DNA of 64,000 nt, taken from contig NZ_CP081966.1 in the NCBI RefSeq assembly GCF_019823065.1, positions 5,859,501-5,923,500 of the forward strand, written 5' to 3'. Of the stretch, positions 40,064 through 52,396 are shown piece by piece. Source of the DNA: Pseudomonas mosselii (GTDB lineage: Bacteria > Pseudomonadota > Gammaproteobacteria > Pseudomonadales > Pseudomonadaceae). Position numbers and translations under genes: made by a program. The notes below the pieces were generated by a model. That model had not been told where the DNA came from, searched no databases, and saw only the letters and a list, made by a program, of their open reading frames with translations. Within the stretch, counting starts at the first letter, position 1. Every line of letters starts with the position of its first letter.

Positions 40064-40951
40064 ATGCGTCGCCTGCTGACCGGCATCCTCACCCTCACCC
40101 TGCTGCTGCTCAACACCTTGGTGCTGATCGGCCCGTTGCTGGTCTTCGCCCTGCTCAAGCTGGTACTGCCCGGCCGTGGCCGCGACTACGCGTCAGCCGC
40201 GGTGATGTGGATCGCTGAGACCTGGTCGGAAATCGACAAGGCCATCTTCGCCCTGTGCATCCCCACCCAGTGGGACATCCGCGGCGTGGAAACCCTGCGC
40301 CAGGACACCTCGTACCTGTGCATCAGCAACCACCAGACCTGGGTCGATATCCCGGCGCTGATCGAAAGCCTCAACCGCCGCGTGCCGTTCTTCAAGTTTT
40401 TCCTCAAGAAGGAGCTGATCTGGGTACCGCTGCTGGGCCTGGCCTGGTGGGGCCTGGATTACCCGTTCATGAAGCGCTACAGCAAGGCCTTCCTCGACAA
40501 GCATCCCGAACTCAAGGGCAAGGACCTGGAGATCACCAAGGCCGCCTGCGAGCTGTTCAAGCGCCAGCCGGTGACCGTGGTCAACTACCTCGAAGGCACC
40601 CGTTTCACCGAGGCCAAGCGCGAGCAGCAGCAGTCGCCCTATCGCCACCTGCTCAAGCCCAAGGCCGGCGGCGTGGCCTTCGTGCTGGCGGCGCTGGGCG
40701 AGCAGTTGGACGCCCTGCTCGACGTGACCATCGTCTACCCGGCCGACAAGGCACCGGGGTTCTGGGACCTGCTCAACGGCAGCATCAGCCGGGTGATCAT
40801 CGACATCCGCGTGCGCGAGCTGGACCCGGCGTTGAGTGTAGGCGACTACGAGAACGACCCGGCCTTCCGCCAGACCGTGCAGGCCTGGGTGAACCAGCTG
40901 TGGGTGGAGAAGGACCAGCGGATCGAGCAATTGCGCGCCGAGATGCGCTGA
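40064..40951 (+). CDS. PlsC-family acyltransferase (YihG-like)
   Basis: A 295-residue membrane acyltransferase. An N-terminal hydrophobic segment (LTLTLLLLNTLVLIGPLLVFALL) precedes the HX4D catalytic motif HQTWVD (about residue 90) and the acceptor-binding EGTRFTE (about residue 182). These match lysophosphatidate acyltransferase-type enzymes; the size and motif context resemble YihG of E. coli, which shapes phospholipid acyl composition. The substrate is not shown by sequence. The gene is alone on the plus strand, with 182 bp of untranslated DNA before it in which I see nothing else. Confidence 0.85.
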   Translation: MRRLLTGILTLTLLLLNTLVLIGPLLVFALLKLVLPGRGRDYASAAVMWIAETWSEIDKAIFALCIPTQWDIRGVETLRQDTSYLCISNHQTWVDIPALIESLNRRVPFFKFFLKKELIWVPLLGLAWWGLDYPFMKRYSKAFLDKHPELKGKDLEITKAACELFKRQPVTVVNYLEGTRFTEAKREQQQSPYRHLLKPKAGGVAFVLAALGEQLDALLDVTIVYPADKAPGFWDLLNGSISRVIIDIRVRELDPALSVGDYENDPAFRQTVQAWVNQLWVEKDQRIEQLRAEMR

Positions 40952-40957
40952 TGCCTA

Positions 40958-41010
40958 TGGCACGCGCCCGTGAACAGGGCTTGTGCCACGAAAGGGCTGC
41001 AAAGCAGCCC
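40958..41010. terminator. Hairpins between convergent acyltransferase and BOF genes
   Basis: TGGCAC/GTGCCA (40958-40963, 40983-40988) and a tighter GGGCTGC-AAA-GCAGCCC (40994-41010) hairpin fill the 70-bp gap. They resemble a decayed REP unit and probably serve as a two-way transcription end. Confidence 0.5.
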
Positions 41011-41021
41011 ATCGTCGCCGA

Positions 41022-41369
41022 TCAGTTGATGATCTCGACAATATCTACATCCACTTCGCGACTCATCAGGTGTTTCTCCACCTCGCCGGTCAGCTTGACC
41101 TTGGTCTTGTCGTTGAACGGCGTCGGCGGCAGGTCTTCGTCGTCGATCTCGACGGTGATGGTGCCAGTGTTGTCCTTGAACTCGTACTTGTCGTCGTTGT
41201 TGATCTTCTTGGTCACGAAGCCCTGCAGCACCACCGGGGTGTCGTCGGCGGCATCGTTGGCGGCGGCGACCGTGGTCACGGCCTGGGCGCCAGGGCCGGT
41301 GTAGCCGGCGGCCAGTGCGGCGGTGCTGAACAGTGGGGCGAGGATCAGGGGCAGGTAACGAGCTTTCAT
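41022..41369 (-). CDS. Periplasmic BOF-domain (YgiW/YdeI family) stress protein
   Basis: A 115-residue protein with a signal peptide (MKARYLPLILAPLFSTAALA, cleavage near residue 21) and an OB-like BOF domain: VVLQGFVTKKINNDDKYEFK, then ITVEIDDE and VKLTGEVEKH. Relatives in enteric bacteria confer tolerance to stress agents such as peroxide or polymyxin; the mechanism is unknown. The ATG at 41369 is chosen because it begins the signal peptide; the frame is open further upstream into hemE but that is not credible coding. Confidence 0.88.
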   Translation of the reverse strand: MKARYLPLILAPLFSTAALAAGYTGPGAQAVTTVAAANDAADDTPVVLQGFVTKKINNDDKYEFKDNTGTITVEIDDEDLPPTPFNDKTKVKLTGEVEKHLMSREVDVDIVEIIN

Positions 41370-41441
41370 GGTGATCGGGTCCTGTTTGCGTTTTGATGGC
41401 CCCAGATTACCGACGATCGCTGAATTGAAACTTAATACAAC

Positions 41442-41467
41442 AAAAAGCCCGGCACTTGGCCGGGCTT
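41442..41467 (-). terminator. Rho-independent terminator of hemE
   Basis: Reading on the minus strand, AAGCCCGG pairs with CCGGGCTT across an eight-base loop and ends in five T, starting 17 bp after the hemE stop. Confidence 0.82.
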
Positions 41468-41484
41468 CTCGCGTTGCACACCGA

Positions 41485-42549
41485 TTACCGGTGGTACTGC
41501 GCCGACAACTCATGCACGGCGTTAATGAACACACCAGCGTGCTCAGGATCGACCTCGGGGGTGATGCCATGACCCAGGTTGAACACATGGCCGCTGCCCT
41601 TGCCGTAGCTGGCGAGGATGCGCGCCACTTCCTTGCGGATCGCCTTGGGCTTGGCGTACAGCACGGTCGGGTCCATGTTGCCCTGCAGCGCCACCTTGTC
41701 ACCGACGCGGCGGCGGGCGTCGCCGATCTCGCAGGTCCAGTCCAGGCCCAGGGCGTCGGCACCGGCCTCGGCGATGCTTTCCAGCCACAAGCCGCCGTTC
41801 TTGGTGAACAGGATCACCGGTATCTTGCGCCCTTCGTGCTCGCGGATCAGGCCGCTGACGATCTTGCGCATGTAGGCCAGGGAGAACTCCTGGTAGGCCG
41901 CCGCCGACAGGTTGCCGCCCCAGGTGTCGAAGATCTGCACGGCCTGCGCCCCAGCCAGGATCTGGCCATTGAGGTAGCTGGTGACCGACTGCGCCAGCTT
42001 GTCCAGCAGCAGGTGCAGGGCCTCGGGATTGTCGTAGGCCATGGCCTTGGTCTTGCGGAAGTCCTTCGACGAGCCGCCCTCGACCATGTAGGTGGCCAGG
42101 GTCCACGGGCTGCCGGAGAAGCCGATCAGTGGCACGCGGCCGTTGAGTTCGCGACGGATGGTGCTGACCGCGTCCATCACATAGCCCAGGTCCTTCTGCG
42201 GGTCGGGAATCGGCAGTGCCTCGATGTCGGCCAGGGTACTGATGACCTTCTTGAAACGCGGGCCTTCGCCGGTCTCGAAGTACAGGCCCTGGCCCATGGC
42301 GTCGGGGATGGTGAGGATGTCCGAGAAGAGGATCGCCGCGTCCAGCGGGTAGCGGTCCAGCGGCTGCAGGGTGACCTCGCAGGCGAACTGCGGGTTCATG
42401 CACAGGCTCATGAAGTCGCCGGCCTTGGCGCGGCTGGCGCGGTACTCCGGCAGGTAGCGGCCGGCCTGGCGCATCATCCATACCGGGGTGACGTCTACGG
42501 GTTGCTTGAGCAGTGCACGCAGGAAACGATCGTTCTTCAGGGCAGTCAT
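41485..42549 (-). CDS. hemE: Uroporphyrinogen decarboxylase
   Basis: A 354-residue cytosolic enzyme that decarboxylates the four acetate groups of uroporphyrinogen III to give coproporphyrinogen III in haem synthesis. The diagnostic [16 protein letters not shown] motif (about residues 22-37) and [17 protein letters not shown] (about 143-159) are present, and the length is typical. It lies downstream of gltBD, as in P. aeruginosa, but with its own 151-bp gap and a hairpin after gltD, so separate transcription is likely. Confidence 0.97.
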   Translation of the reverse strand: MTALKNDRFLRALLKQPVDVTPVWMMRQAGRYLPEYRASRAKAGDFMSLCMNPQFACEVTLQPLDRYPLDAAILFSDILTIPDAMGQGLYFETGEGPRFKKVISTLADIEALPIPDPQKDLGYVMDAVSTIRRELNGRVPLIGFSGSPWTLATYMVEGGSSKDFRKTKAMAYDNPEALHLLLDKLAQSVTSYLNGQILAGAQAVQIFDTWGGNLSAAAYQEFSLAYMRKIVSGLIREHEGRKIPVILFTKNGGLWLESIAEAGADALGLDWTCEIGDARRRVGDKVALQGNMDPTVLYAKPKAIRKEVARILASYGKGSGHVFNLGHGITPEVDPEHAGVFINAVHELSAQYHR

Positions 42550-42670
42550 GTCGGCATCCGGAAAAAAAGTGCGGGCATTTTCTCAGACGCGGGCACAAAA
42601 GGCACGGCCACGGCCATGCGTTTTGTCTATTGGGTGCCTTGGATCAAGCGTTTTTGTATACAAAATACCC

Positions 42671-42694
42671 TTGGGGCCGCAAAGCGGCCCCAAC
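42671..42694 (-). terminator. Hairpin after gltD
   Basis: TTGGGGCCGC and GCGGCCCCAA form a perfect 10-bp stem with an AAA loop, just after the gltD stop on the minus strand. A T-containing stretch (GGGTATTTTG) follows, so it probably ends the gltBD transcript. Confidence 0.7.
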
Positions 42695-42700
42695 GATCGA

Positions 42701-44122
<1,422 letters not shown>

Positions 44123-44160
44123 TCAAAACCTCTTTACCGCAGTTGCCGGCCTTAGGCCGC

Positions 44161-44221
44161 AAGCTGCAAGACAATCACTTGAGCAGGACGGGCCCCGCAA
44201 ACGGGGCCGTCACTTGCAGCT
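44161..44221. repeat. Nested inverted repeat between gltB and gltD
   Basis: An outer AAGCTGCAAG/CTTGCAGCT pair (44161-44170 and 44213-44221) encloses a GC-rich inner stem of GACGGGCCCCG with CGGGGCCGTC (one bulge, loop AAAC) at 44187-44211. It lies inside the gltBD operon and could attenuate or stabilise the message. The outer arms match the repeat type at 39.3 kb. Confidence 0.6.
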
Positions 44222-44225
44222 GTTC

Positions 44226-47200
44226 TTACTGCGGGTTGGCACGGGTGCTGGACAGCAGTTGCTTGAGGTTGGCCGCCTTCGGCTTGACCAGCCAGAAGCG
44301 CCGCACGTAGTCGTCCAGGTTCTCGGAGAGCTCACGCCCCCACTCGCTGCCGGTTTCTTCCACGTACTCGCCCAGGACCCGTGCCAGGTGGCTGCGGTAA
44401 GCCTCCATCGCCTCACCACTGATACGCTGGATTTCCACCAGCTCGTGGTTGAGTTTGTCGACGAAGCTATTGTCCATGTCGAGCACATAGGCGAAGCCGC
44501 CCGTCATGCCAGAACCGAAGTTGTAACCGGTCTTGCCCAGGACGCAGACAAAGCCGCCGGTCATGTATTCACAGCAGTGATCGCCGGTGCCCTCGACCAC
44601 AGCGTGGGCGCCGGAGTTACGCACAGCGAAGCGCTCGCCCGCGGTGCCGGCGGCGAACAGCTTGCCGCCGGTGGCACCGTACAGGCAGGTGTTGCCGACG
44701 ATGGCGCTGTGCTGGGTTTCGAACGGGCTGCCGGCTGGCGGCACGATGGTCAGTTTGCCACCGGTCATGCCCTTGCCGACGTAGTCGTTGGCGTCGCCTT
44801 CCAGGTGCAGGTTCAGGCCACCGGCGTTCCAAACGCCGAAGCTCTGGCCAGCGGTGCCCTTGAAGCGGAAGGTGATCGGCGCCGCGGCCATGCCCTGGTT
44901 GCCGTGCAGCCTGGCGATCTCGCCGGAGATGCGCGCACCGATGGAGCGGTCGCAGTTGCAGATGTCGAGGCTGAACTCGCCACCGGCCTGGTCGCGGATC
45001 GCCGGCAGGGCCATGGCGACCATCTTCTCGGCCAACTCGCCCTTGTCGAACGGCGGGTTCTTGTCGACTTCGCAGAACTGCGGCTTGTCGGCCGGAATGT
45101 GCGAGCTGCCCAGCAGCGGCGACAGGTCGAGGTGATGCTGGCGCTCGGTGTCGCCCGGCAGCACGTCGAGCAGGTCGGTGCGGCCGATCAGCTCACCCAA
45201 GCTGCGCACGCCCAGCTTGGCCAGCCACTCGCGGGTCTCTTCGGCGACGAAGGTGAAGAAGTTGATCACCATGTCGACGGTGCCGATGTAGTGATCCTTG
45301 CGCAGCTTGTCGTTCTGCGTGGCCACGCCGGTGGCGCAGTTGTTCAGGTGGCAGATGCGCAGGTACTTGCAGCCCAGGGCGATCATCGGCGCGGTGCCGA
45401 AGCCGAAGCTCTCGGCGCCGAGGATGGCGGCCTTGATCACGTCCAGGCCGGTTTTCAGGCCGCCGTCGGTCTGCACCCGCACCTTGCCGCGCAGGTCGTT
45501 GCCGCGCAGGGTCTGGTGGGTTTCGGCCAGGCCCAGTTCCCATGGCGCGCCAGCGTACTTGATCGAGGTCAGCGGCGAGGCGCCGGTGCCACCGTCGTAG
45601 CCGGAGATGGTGATCAGGTCGGCATAGGCCTTGGCCACGCCCGCGGCGATGGTGCCGACGCCGGCCTCTGCCACCAACTTGACCGACACCAGCGCCTGCG
45701 GATTGACCTGCTTGAGGTCGTAGATCAGCTGGGCCAGGTCTTCGATCGAGTAGATATCGTGGTGCGGCGGCGGCGAGATCAGGGTCACGCCCGGCACCGC
45801 GTAGCGCAGCCGGGCGATCAGGCCGTTGACCTTGCCGCCCGGCAGCTGGCCGCCCTCGCCGGGCTTGGCGCCCTGGGCCACCTTGATCTGCAGCACCTCG
45901 GCATTGACCAGGTACTCAGGGGTCACGCCGAAGCGGCCGGTGGCCACCTGCTTGATCTTCGAGCTCTTGATGGTGCCGTAGCGGGCCGGGTCTTCACCGC
46001 CCTCGCCGGAATTGGAGCGCGCGCCCAGGCGGTTCATCGCCTCGGCCAAGGCCTCGTGGGCCTCCGGCGACAGCGCGCCCAGGGAGATGCCGGCGGAGTC
46101 GAAACGCTTGAGGATGTCCTCCAGCGGCTCGACCTGGTCCAGCGCCAGCGGCTGCTCGGCGACCTTGACCTTGAGCAGGTCGCGGATCATCGACACCGGA
46201 CGCTGGTCGACCAGCGTGGTGTACTCCTTGAACTTGGCATAGTCGCCCTGCTGCACGGCGGCCTGCAGGGTGTTGACCACATCCGGGTTGTAGGCGTGGT
46301 ATTCACCGCCGTGGACGAACTTGAGCAGACCACCCTGCTGGATCGGCTTGCGCGCGCTCCAGGCCTCGGCGGCCAGCAGCTTCTGGTCGCTCTCGAGGTC
46401 GACGAAACGTGCGCCCTTGATGCGGCTCGACACGCCCTTGAAGCTCAGGCCGACCACTTCCTCGGCCAGGCCCACGGCTTCGAACAGCTGGGCGCCACGG
46501 TACGAGGCGATGGTGGAGATACCCATCTTCGACAGGATCTTCAGCAGGCCCTTGGAAATGCCCTTGCGGTAGTACTTGAAGACTTCGTCCAGGTCGCCCA
46601 GCACCTCGCCGGTGCGGATCAGGTCGGCCAGCACTTCGTAGGCCAGGTACGGGTAGACGGCCGAGGCGCCGAAGCCCAGCAGCACGGCAAAGTGATGCGG
46701 GTCACGGGCGGTAGCGGTCTCGACCAGGATGTTGCTGTCGCAGCGCAGGCCCTGTTCGGTCAAGCGGTGGTGCACCGCGCCAACGGCCAGCGAGGCGTGC
46801 ACCGGCAGCTTGCCCGGGGCGATGTAGCGGTCGCTCAGCACCAGCTGGGTCTTGTCGCCACGCACGGCCTCCTCGGCCTGGTCGGCGATGTTGCGGATGG
46901 CCGCTTCGAGGCCGACGCTCTCTTCATAGTTGAGGTCGATCAGCTGGCGGTCGAAGCCTTCACGCTCCAGGTTCATCAGAGAACGCCATTTGGCGGGCGA
47001 GATGACCGGTGAGCTGAGGATCACCCGCGAGGCGTGCTCGGGGGACTCCTGGAAAATGTTGCGCTCGGCGCCCAGGCAGATTTCCAGGGACATCACGATC
47101 GCCTCGCGCAGCGGGTCGATCGGCGGATTGGTCACCTGGGCGAACTGCTGGCGGAAGAAGTCGTACGGCGAGCGCACGCGCTGCGACAGCACGGCCATCG

Positions 47201-48671
47201 GCGTGTCGTCGCCCATCGAGCCGACCGCTTCCTGGCCTTGCTCGCCGAGCGGACGCAGCACCTGGTCACGCTCCTCGAAGGTGACCTGGAACATCTTCAT
47301 GTATTGCTTGAGCTGGTCGGCGTCGTAGCTGGCCACGCCCTGGTCGTCGGTCAGCGTCGCCTGGATGCGCGTGGCGTGCTGGCGCAGCCAGCGCTTGTAC
47401 GGATGGCGCGACTTCAGGCGGTTGTCGATGGCGTCGGTGTCGAGGATCTGCCCGGTCTCGGTGTCCACGGCAAGGATCTGGCCAGGGCCGACACGGCCCT
47501 TGGCCAGGACTTCCTCGGGCTGGTAGCCCCATACGCCGATTTCCGAGGCGATGGTGATGTAGCCGTTGGTGGTGGTCACCCAGCGCGCCGGGCGCAGGCC
47601 GTTGCGGTCGAGCAGGCACACCGCGTGGCGGCCCTCGGTCATGACGATGCCGGCCGGGCCATCCCACGGCTCCATGTGCATGGAGTTGTATTCGTAGAAG
47701 GCGCGCAGGTCGGCGTCCATGGTCTCGACGTTCTGCCAGGCCGGCGGCACCAGCATGCGCACGCCGCGGAACAGGTCGATACCGCCGGTGACCATCAGCT
47801 CGAGCATGTTGTCCATGCTCGAGGAGTCGGAGCCGACGCGGTTGACCAGCGGGCCGAGCTCTTCGAGATCGGGGATCAGGTCGTTGGCGAACTTGGTGCG
47901 ACGGGCCATGGCCCAGTTGCGGTTGCCGGTGATAGTGTTGATCTCGCCGTTGTGGGCGAGGAAGCGGAAGGGCTGGGCCAGCGGCCACTTCGGCAGGGTG
48001 TTGGTGGAGAAGCGCTGGTGGAACACGCAGATCGCGGTCTGCAGGCGCTCGTCGCCCAGGTCCGGATAGAACGCCGCGAGATCGCGCGGCATCATCAGGC
48101 CTTTGTAGATGATGGTCTTGTGCGAGAAGCTGCAGATGTAGTGGTCGGCGTCGTGGGCATTGGCCACGGACGAACGGCGACGGGCACTGAACAGCTTGAT
48201 GGCGAACTCCTGGTCGCTCAGACCTTCGCCACCGATGAACACCTGCTCGATCTGCGGCAGGCGCTCCAGAGCCAGGCGGCCGAGGACGCTGGTATCGATC
48301 GGCACCTTGCGCCAGCCGACCAGCTTGAGGCCGGCGTTGACGATCTCGCGGTCCATGTTGGCGCGGGCGGCCTGGGCTTTGACCGGGTCCTGGTTGAAGA
48401 ACACCATGCCGACGGCGTACTGCCTGGGCAGCTCGACGGCAAAGTGTTCCTGGGCCACGGCACGCAGGAATTGATCGGGCTTCTGCATGAGCAGACCGCA
48501 ACCGTCGCCGGTCTTGCCGTCGGCGTTGATGCCGCCGCGGTGGGTCATGCAGGTCAGCGCCTGCATGGCGGTTTGCAGAAGGTGGTGACTCGGCTGCCCC
48601 GTCATATGGGCGATCAGGCCGAAACCACAGTTGTCCTTGAATTCTTCGGGATGGTACAGACCTGTTTTCAT
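44226..48671 (-). CDS. gltB: Glutamate synthase (NADPH) large subunit
   Basis: A 1481-residue subunit that converts glutamine and 2-oxoglutarate to two glutamates. The start [18 protein letters not shown] places the Ntn nucleophile at Cys15 after a 14-residue propeptide that is normally removed. The FMN barrel includes [15 protein letters not shown] and [14 protein letters not shown], and the 3Fe-4S cysteines are in [12 protein letters not shown]. The C-terminal GXGXG beta-helix is seen in [19 protein letters not shown]. An in-frame codon 20 residues upstream exists, but the family start at 48671 is preceded by GGTGAG and is preferred. Confidence 0.97.
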   Translation of the reverse strand: MKTGLYHPEEFKDNCGFGLIAHMTGQPSHHLLQTAMQALTCMTHRGGINADGKTGDGCGLLMQKPDQFLRAVAQEHFAVELPRQYAVGMVFFNQDPVKAQAARANMDREIVNAGLKLVGWRKVPIDTSVLGRLALERLPQIEQVFIGGEGLSDQEFAIKLFSARRRSSVANAHDADHYICSFSHKTIIYKGLMMPRDLAAFYPDLGDERLQTAICVFHQRFSTNTLPKWPLAQPFRFLAHNGEINTITGNRNWAMARRTKFANDLIPDLEELGPLVNRVGSDSSSMDNMLELMVTGGIDLFRGVRMLVPPAWQNVETMDADLRAFYEYNSMHMEPWDGPAGIVMTEGRHAVCLLDRNGLRPARWVTTTNGYITIASEIGVWGYQPEEVLAKGRVGPGQILAVDTETGQILDTDAIDNRLKSRHPYKRWLRQHATRIQATLTDDQGVASYDADQLKQYMKMFQVTFEERDQVLRPLGEQGQEAVGSMGDDTPMAVLSQRVRSPYDFFRQQFAQVTNPPIDPLREAIVMSLEICLGAERNIFQESPEHASRVILSSPVISPAKWRSLMNLEREGFDRQLIDLNYEESVGLEAAIRNIADQAEEAVRGDKTQLVLSDRYIAPGKLPVHASLAVGAVHHRLTEQGLRCDSNILVETATARDPHHFAVLLGFGASAVYPYLAYEVLADLIRTGEVLGDLDEVFKYYRKGISKGLLKILSKMGISTIASYRGAQLFEAVGLAEEVVGLSFKGVSSRIKGARFVDLESDQKLLAAEAWSARKPIQQGGLLKFVHGGEYHAYNPDVVNTLQAAVQQGDYAKFKEYTTLVDQRPVSMIRDLLKVKVAEQPLALDQVEPLEDILKRFDSAGISLGALSPEAHEALAEAMNRLGARSNSGEGGEDPARYGTIKSSKIKQVATGRFGVTPEYLVNAEVLQIKVAQGAKPGEGGQLPGGKVNGLIARLRYAVPGVTLISPPPHHDIYSIEDLAQLIYDLKQVNPQALVSVKLVAEAGVGTIAAGVAKAYADLITISGYDGGTGASPLTSIKYAGAPWELGLAETHQTLRGNDLRGKVRVQTDGGLKTGLDVIKAAILGAESFGFGTAPMIALGCKYLRICHLNNCATGVATQNDKLRKDHYIGTVDMVINFFTFVAEETREWLAKLGVRSLGELIGRTDLLDVLPGDTERQHHLDLSPLLGSSHIPADKPQFCEVDKNPPFDKGELAEKMVAMALPAIRDQAGGEFSLDICNCDRSIGARISGEIARLHGNQGMAAAPITFRFKGTAGQSFGVWNAGGLNLHLEGDANDYVGKGMTGGKLTIVPPAGSPFETQHSAIVGNTCLYGATGGKLFAAGTAGERFAVRNSGAHAVVEGTGDHCCEYMTGGFVCVLGKTGYNFGSGMTGGFAYVLDMDNSFVDKLNHELVEIQRISGEAMEAYRSHLARVLGEYVEETGSEWGRELSENLDDYVRRFWLVKPKAANLKQLLSSTRANPQ

Positions 48672-49045
48672 AGACACTTTCTCACCAGGTTCACCTCTCA
48701 ACCGGAGGCAAATCTCTTTTTTAACAACCACTTACCATCCACGCCGATCAAACGCCAGCTTTTTTGCGGTGGTCATGGAAAACCATTGTTGCACAGCGAC
48801 AGCGACGCCCACAAATTTTCATGTCTCACCATTGAAAATTTATGTCGCAATTTTGAATGTTTTTGGGCCATGCGCCGTGGTAACGGCTTAGCTAGAGTCT
48901 GAAGCGTTTCAGCCATGACTGCAACACAGGGCTTGTGGCCGGCAGTCTGGGACAGAAAAGCCTGCCGCGCTCGGGCGCAGCAGGCTGATCGAAAGCTAGA
49001 AGTCGCTCAGCAACTGGGCGGCGGGGTGGTGCCGCCCGGAAGGTA
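48672..49045. other. 374-bp region upstream of gltB with inverted repeat
   Basis: No gene is seen in this stretch. It is noticeably A/T-rich at 48800-48880 for this genome. AAATTTTCA (48813-48821) and TGAAAATTT (48833-48841) form a perfect 9-bp inverted repeat with an 11-bp spacer, 142-170 bp before the gltB start, a plausible operator or bent-DNA site. The half nearer the DamX-like gene holds no obvious signal. Confidence 0.5.
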
Positions 49046-50665
49046 TCAGCGGGCCGTGGCCAGCTCTTGTTGGACGCTGCCGACGGTACGTGGCCAAGGT
49101 TTACCAGCCTGGACCTTGGCTGGCAAGTTCTTGATTGCCGCAGCAGCGGCGTCGCGGCTGGCGAAGTTGCCGTAGGTGACGACAAACAGCGGCTTGCCCT
49201 GCAGGTTTTTCTTGAAGTAGCGATAGTCGCCACCCTGCGCCTTGACGAACGACTGGGCCGACGCCTCGGAGCTGGTGCCGAAGATCTGCACTACGTAATT
49301 GCCCGGTTTCTGGCCGGCATACCAGCTGCTGTTGCCGGCGCCGCCCGTGGCGGTTTTCTCGGCAGGCTTGCTGGCGGGCTTGGCGCTGGCGACCTGGGTT
49401 GGGGCCGGGGCGGGCTTGGCAGGTGCAACCGGTTTTACTGGCTGGGTTGCGACAGGCTTCGGCGCAGGCGCAACCGACTGTACCGGAGCGGTGGTTACCG
49501 GTTGGGCAGGAGCTGGTGCCGGGCTGGCGGTGGCACCTTGCGGCGGCGCGATGGTGGTCACGGTCGGCGGCACGGCGGCCGACGGCGCGGCAGGCTGCAA
49601 AGCGGTATCACCCGCAGGCCCACCCTCTTCGCCCTCGCCCATGCCGGCGGCCTGGGCCAGGGGCTCGCGCATCACCGGCTGCGACTGGCCGACCAGCGGC
49701 AGCGGCATCGGTTGCGAGGAACCGGAGAACTCGATGGCGGGCGCGCCGTTGCTGCCCTGCCCCAGTGGCAATTGAGCCTGGGCGGCCGGCGCCTCGGTCG
49801 GGGCCTTGTCGCCCTTCTTGGGCATCAGGACCGCCGCGCCAACGGCGACCACGACCACAGCGGACAACGCGAGCACGTGTTTCTTAGGCATTTTGAACCC
49901 CATGGATGGTCGCTTGACCGTGGTACGGCTGGCGATCATGGCTTCGATCAAGGTATCGCGGGCGACCTGGTTGATGTTCCCAGGCCAACCGTCGGAGTTT
50001 TCGTGGATGTCGACGATCTGCTCGGCGCTGAACACCTCGATGCCCCGGCCGGCGCCTTCCAGGCGCTGTTCCAGGTACTCGCGAGTCTCTTCCTCGCTGT
50101 ACGGGGCCAGCTCGATGACATGGAAGCGCTCGCCATCGGCATTGAGCTCTTCCAGCCCGGCAATCAGCGAAGGCTCGCCGAACAGGAACACATGCGGGCG
50201 CCCTTCGGCCACGCCTGCCGCCAACTCCAGCAACGCTTGGAGTGCCGACTCGTCGAGTTGTTCCGCATCGTCCACCAGCAGATAGACTTCCTGGCCGGTC
50301 AGCGCCAGCTGAACCACCTGCGACAGGATCGCCTGCACCTCCGGCTGCGCCACGTTCAGCGACTGCGCCACCTGGCCCAGCACGCTGGCAGCGTCACTGG
50401 CGCCACGGGCGGACACCACCACGCTCTGCACCGACTGCTTGTTGGTACTGGCCACCAGGGCCTGGCGCAGCAGGGTCTTGCCGCTGCCCACCGGGCCGCT
50501 GACCACCAGCATCAGCTGGCTGTAGCGCGCCAGGTGATGCAACTGGCCCAGCACCGGCTTGCGCTGGGCGGGGAAGAACTTGAAGCCGGGCACCCGCGGT
50601 GCGAACGGATCGTGGCTCAACTGGTAATGGTCGAGGAACGCCTCATCGGCATGCAGACTGGTCAT
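49046..50665 (-). CDS. damX: DamX-like protein: AAA ATPase, membrane helix, SPOR domain
   Basis: A 539-residue protein. The cytoplasmic ExeA-like AAA ATPase (about 1-260) has Walker A GPVGSGKT and Walker B LLVDDAEQ. A single membrane helix follows (about 265-287, VLALSAVVVVAVGAAVLMP), then a long Pro/Ala/Gln-rich periplasmic linker. A C-terminal SPOR domain (about 455-535, NYVVQIFGTSSEASAQSFVK) binds denuded septal peptidoglycan. Position next to aroB matches DamX of enterics and PA5037. A role in cell division is inferred from those relatives. It starts 15 bp after the aroB stop. Confidence 0.85.
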   Translation of the reverse strand: MTSLHADEAFLDHYQLSHDPFAPRVPGFKFFPAQRKPVLGQLHHLARYSQLMLVVSGPVGSGKTLLRQALVASTNKQSVQSVVVSARGASDAASVLGQVAQSLNVAQPEVQAILSQVVQLALTGQEVYLLVDDAEQLDESALQALLELAAGVAEGRPHVFLFGEPSLIAGLEELNADGERFHVIELAPYSEEETREYLEQRLEGAGRGIEVFSAEQIVDIHENSDGWPGNINQVARDTLIEAMIASRTTVKRPSMGFKMPKKHVLALSAVVVVAVGAAVLMPKKGDKAPTEAPAAQAQLPLGQGSNGAPAIEFSGSSQPMPLPLVGQSQPVMREPLAQAAGMGEGEEGGPAGDTALQPAAPSAAVPPTVTTIAPPQGATASPAPAPAQPVTTAPVQSVAPAPKPVATQPVKPVAPAKPAPAPTQVASAKPASKPAEKTATGGAGNSSWYAGQKPGNYVVQIFGTSSEASAQSFVKAQGGDYRYFKKNLQGKPLFVVTYGNFASRDAAAAAIKNLPAKVQAGKPWPRTVGSVQQELATAR

Positions 50666-50680
50666 TGCGTTGTCACAACC

Positions 50681-51778
50681 TCAAAGCTGGGCCACGATCG
50701 CGCGGTAATCCGCCGCCAGGGTGGCCTGAAGAATCTCTGTCGAATAGTCGTCGGTGACGACGGCCTCGCCCAGCTGGCGCAGCAGCACCAGGCGCAGGCG
50801 CCCGTCGAGCACTTTCTTGTCGACCGCCATGTGCTCCATGAAATGCGCCGGGGTCATTTCCTGTGGTGGCACCACCGGCAATCCTGCGTCCTGCAGCAGG
50901 CGAATTCCGCGATCGCGCGCCGGCTGGTCGATCCAGCCCAGGCGCATGGACATTTCCAGGGCCATCACCGTGCCCGCCGCCACGGCTTCGCCGTGCAGCC
51001 AGACGCCATAGCCCATGTGTGTTTCGATGGCATGGCCGAAGGTGTGGCCAAGGTTGAGCGTGGCACGCACGCCCGATTCGCGCTCGTCGGCACCGACCAC
51101 GGCGGCCTTGGCCGCGCAGGAGCGGCGGATGGCTTCGGTCAGGGCGGCGGAGTCCAGGGCGCGCAACGCCTGCATATTGTCTTCAAGCCAGGCGAGGAAC
51201 GGCTTGTCGCAGATCAGGCCGTACTTGATGACTTCGGCCAGGCCTGCGGAGAGCTCGCGCTCGGGCAGGGTCTTCAGGCTAGTGGTGTCGATCAGCACCG
51301 CGTTGGGCTGATAGAAAGCGCCGACCATGTTCTTGCCCAACGGGTGGTTGATGCCGGTCTTGCCGCCCACCGAAGAGTCCACCTGGGACAGCAGCGTGGT
51401 CGGCACCTGGATGAAGTCGACGCCGCGCTGGTAGCAGGCCGCGGCAAAGCCGGCCATGTCGCCGATCACGCCGCCACCGAGGGCAACCACGGTGGTGCGA
51501 CGGTCATGGCGGGCGGTGAGCAGGGCGTCGAAGATCAGCTGCAGGGTTTCCCAGTTCTTGTGGGCCTCGCCGTCAGGCAACACCACGGGCAGCACCGAAT
51601 ACGCGCCCAGGGTCTTGCTGAGGCGTTCGAGGTACAGGGGCGCGACGGTCTCGTTGGAGACGATGGCAACCTGCCGCCCGGCAATGTGCGGCGCCAGCAG
51701 CTCGGGCTGGTCCAGCAGGCCTTCGCCAATGTAGATCGGGTAGCTACGTTCGCCCAGGTCGACCTTTAGTGTCTGCAT
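50681..51778 (-). CDS. aroB: 3-dehydroquinate synthase
   Basis: A 365-residue NAD- and metal-dependent enzyme, second step of the shikimate pathway. The NAD-binding region [18 protein letters not shown] (about residues 95-112) and [21 protein letters not shown] are typical, and the metal-binding Glu and His residues appear around [10 protein letters not shown] and [11 protein letters not shown]. The ATG at 51778 ([15 protein letters not shown]) with GGGG upstream is preferred to a GTG four codons earlier. It is downstream of aroK with a 95-bp gap. Confidence 0.96.
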   Translation of the reverse strand: MQTLKVDLGERSYPIYIGEGLLDQPELLAPHIAGRQVAIVSNETVAPLYLERLSKTLGAYSVLPVVLPDGEAHKNWETLQLIFDALLTARHDRRTTVVALGGGVIGDMAGFAAACYQRGVDFIQVPTTLLSQVDSSVGGKTGINHPLGKNMVGAFYQPNAVLIDTTSLKTLPERELSAGLAEVIKYGLICDKPFLAWLEDNMQALRALDSAALTEAIRRSCAAKAAVVGADERESGVRATLNLGHTFGHAIETHMGYGVWLHGEAVAAGTVMALEMSMRLGWIDQPARDRGIRLLQDAGLPVVPPQEMTPAHFMEHMAVDKKVLDGRLRLVLLRQLGEAVVTDDYSTEILQATLAADYRAIVAQL

Positions 51779-51873
51779 GTATCCCCACAATGTGCTTGGA
51801 CGCGGTGGCGGTTCGGCCCCGCGCGGTGACGTTCAGCCCCGTCTCGGCGTTGGTCGCCGAGGATAGACCCCGC

Positions 51874-52392
51874 TCAGCGGGGCGGCAACTTCTGCAGGCG
51901 CTCGAGGATGTCGAGCACCACCATGCGTGGTGGCCGCTCGTCGGTTTCCACCACCAGGTCGGCGATTTCGCGATACAGCGGGTCGCGCGCCTCCAGCAGG
52001 GCGCGCAACGTGGCCTCCGGGTTGGCGGTACGCAACAGCGGTCGGTTGCGGTCACGGGAGGTACGTCCCACCTGCTGCTCCACCGAGGCGTGCAGGTAGA
52101 CCACCCGTCCGCCGGCGCGCAGCGCCGCACGGTTGGCGTCGCGCATCACCGCGCCTCCGCCGGTGGCCAGGACCACGCCGTCGAGCGCGCTGAGTTCGGC
52201 GATCATCGCCTGCTCGCGGTCACGAAAGCCCGGCTCGCCTTCCTTGTCGAAGATCCACGGGATGTTGGCGCCGGTTCGCAGTTCGATTTCCTTGTCGGAA
52301 TCCTTGAACAGCAGGCGCAGCTCTTTGGCCAACAGGCGCCCGATGGTGCTTTTACCAGCGCCCATGGGCCCCACAAGTATCAAATTTCGCAC
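51874..52392 (-). CDS. aroK: Shikimate kinase
   Basis: A 172-residue kinase that phosphorylates shikimate at O3. Walker [12 protein letters not shown], the shikimate-binding DSDKEIE (about residues 31-37) and ATGGGAV, and the lid Arg in RDRNRPLL are present. It starts with GTG at 52392, four bases after the pilQ stop, so it is probably cotranscribed with the pil genes, as in other pseudomonads. Confidence 0.95.
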   Translation of the reverse strand: MRNLILVGPMGAGKSTIGRLLAKELRLLFKDSDKEIELRTGANIPWIFDKEGEPGFRDREQAMIAELSALDGVVLATGGGAVMRDANRAALRAGGRVVYLHASVEQQVGRTSRDRNRPLLRTANPEATLRALLEARDPLYREIADLVVETDERPPRMVVLDILERLQKLPPR

Positions 52393-52396
52393 AGAA

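Noticed and set aside
41370..41762. Upstream extension of the BOF-domain protein into hemE
   Set aside because: The extension covers the hemE terminator and 3' end; the signal peptide starts at 41369.
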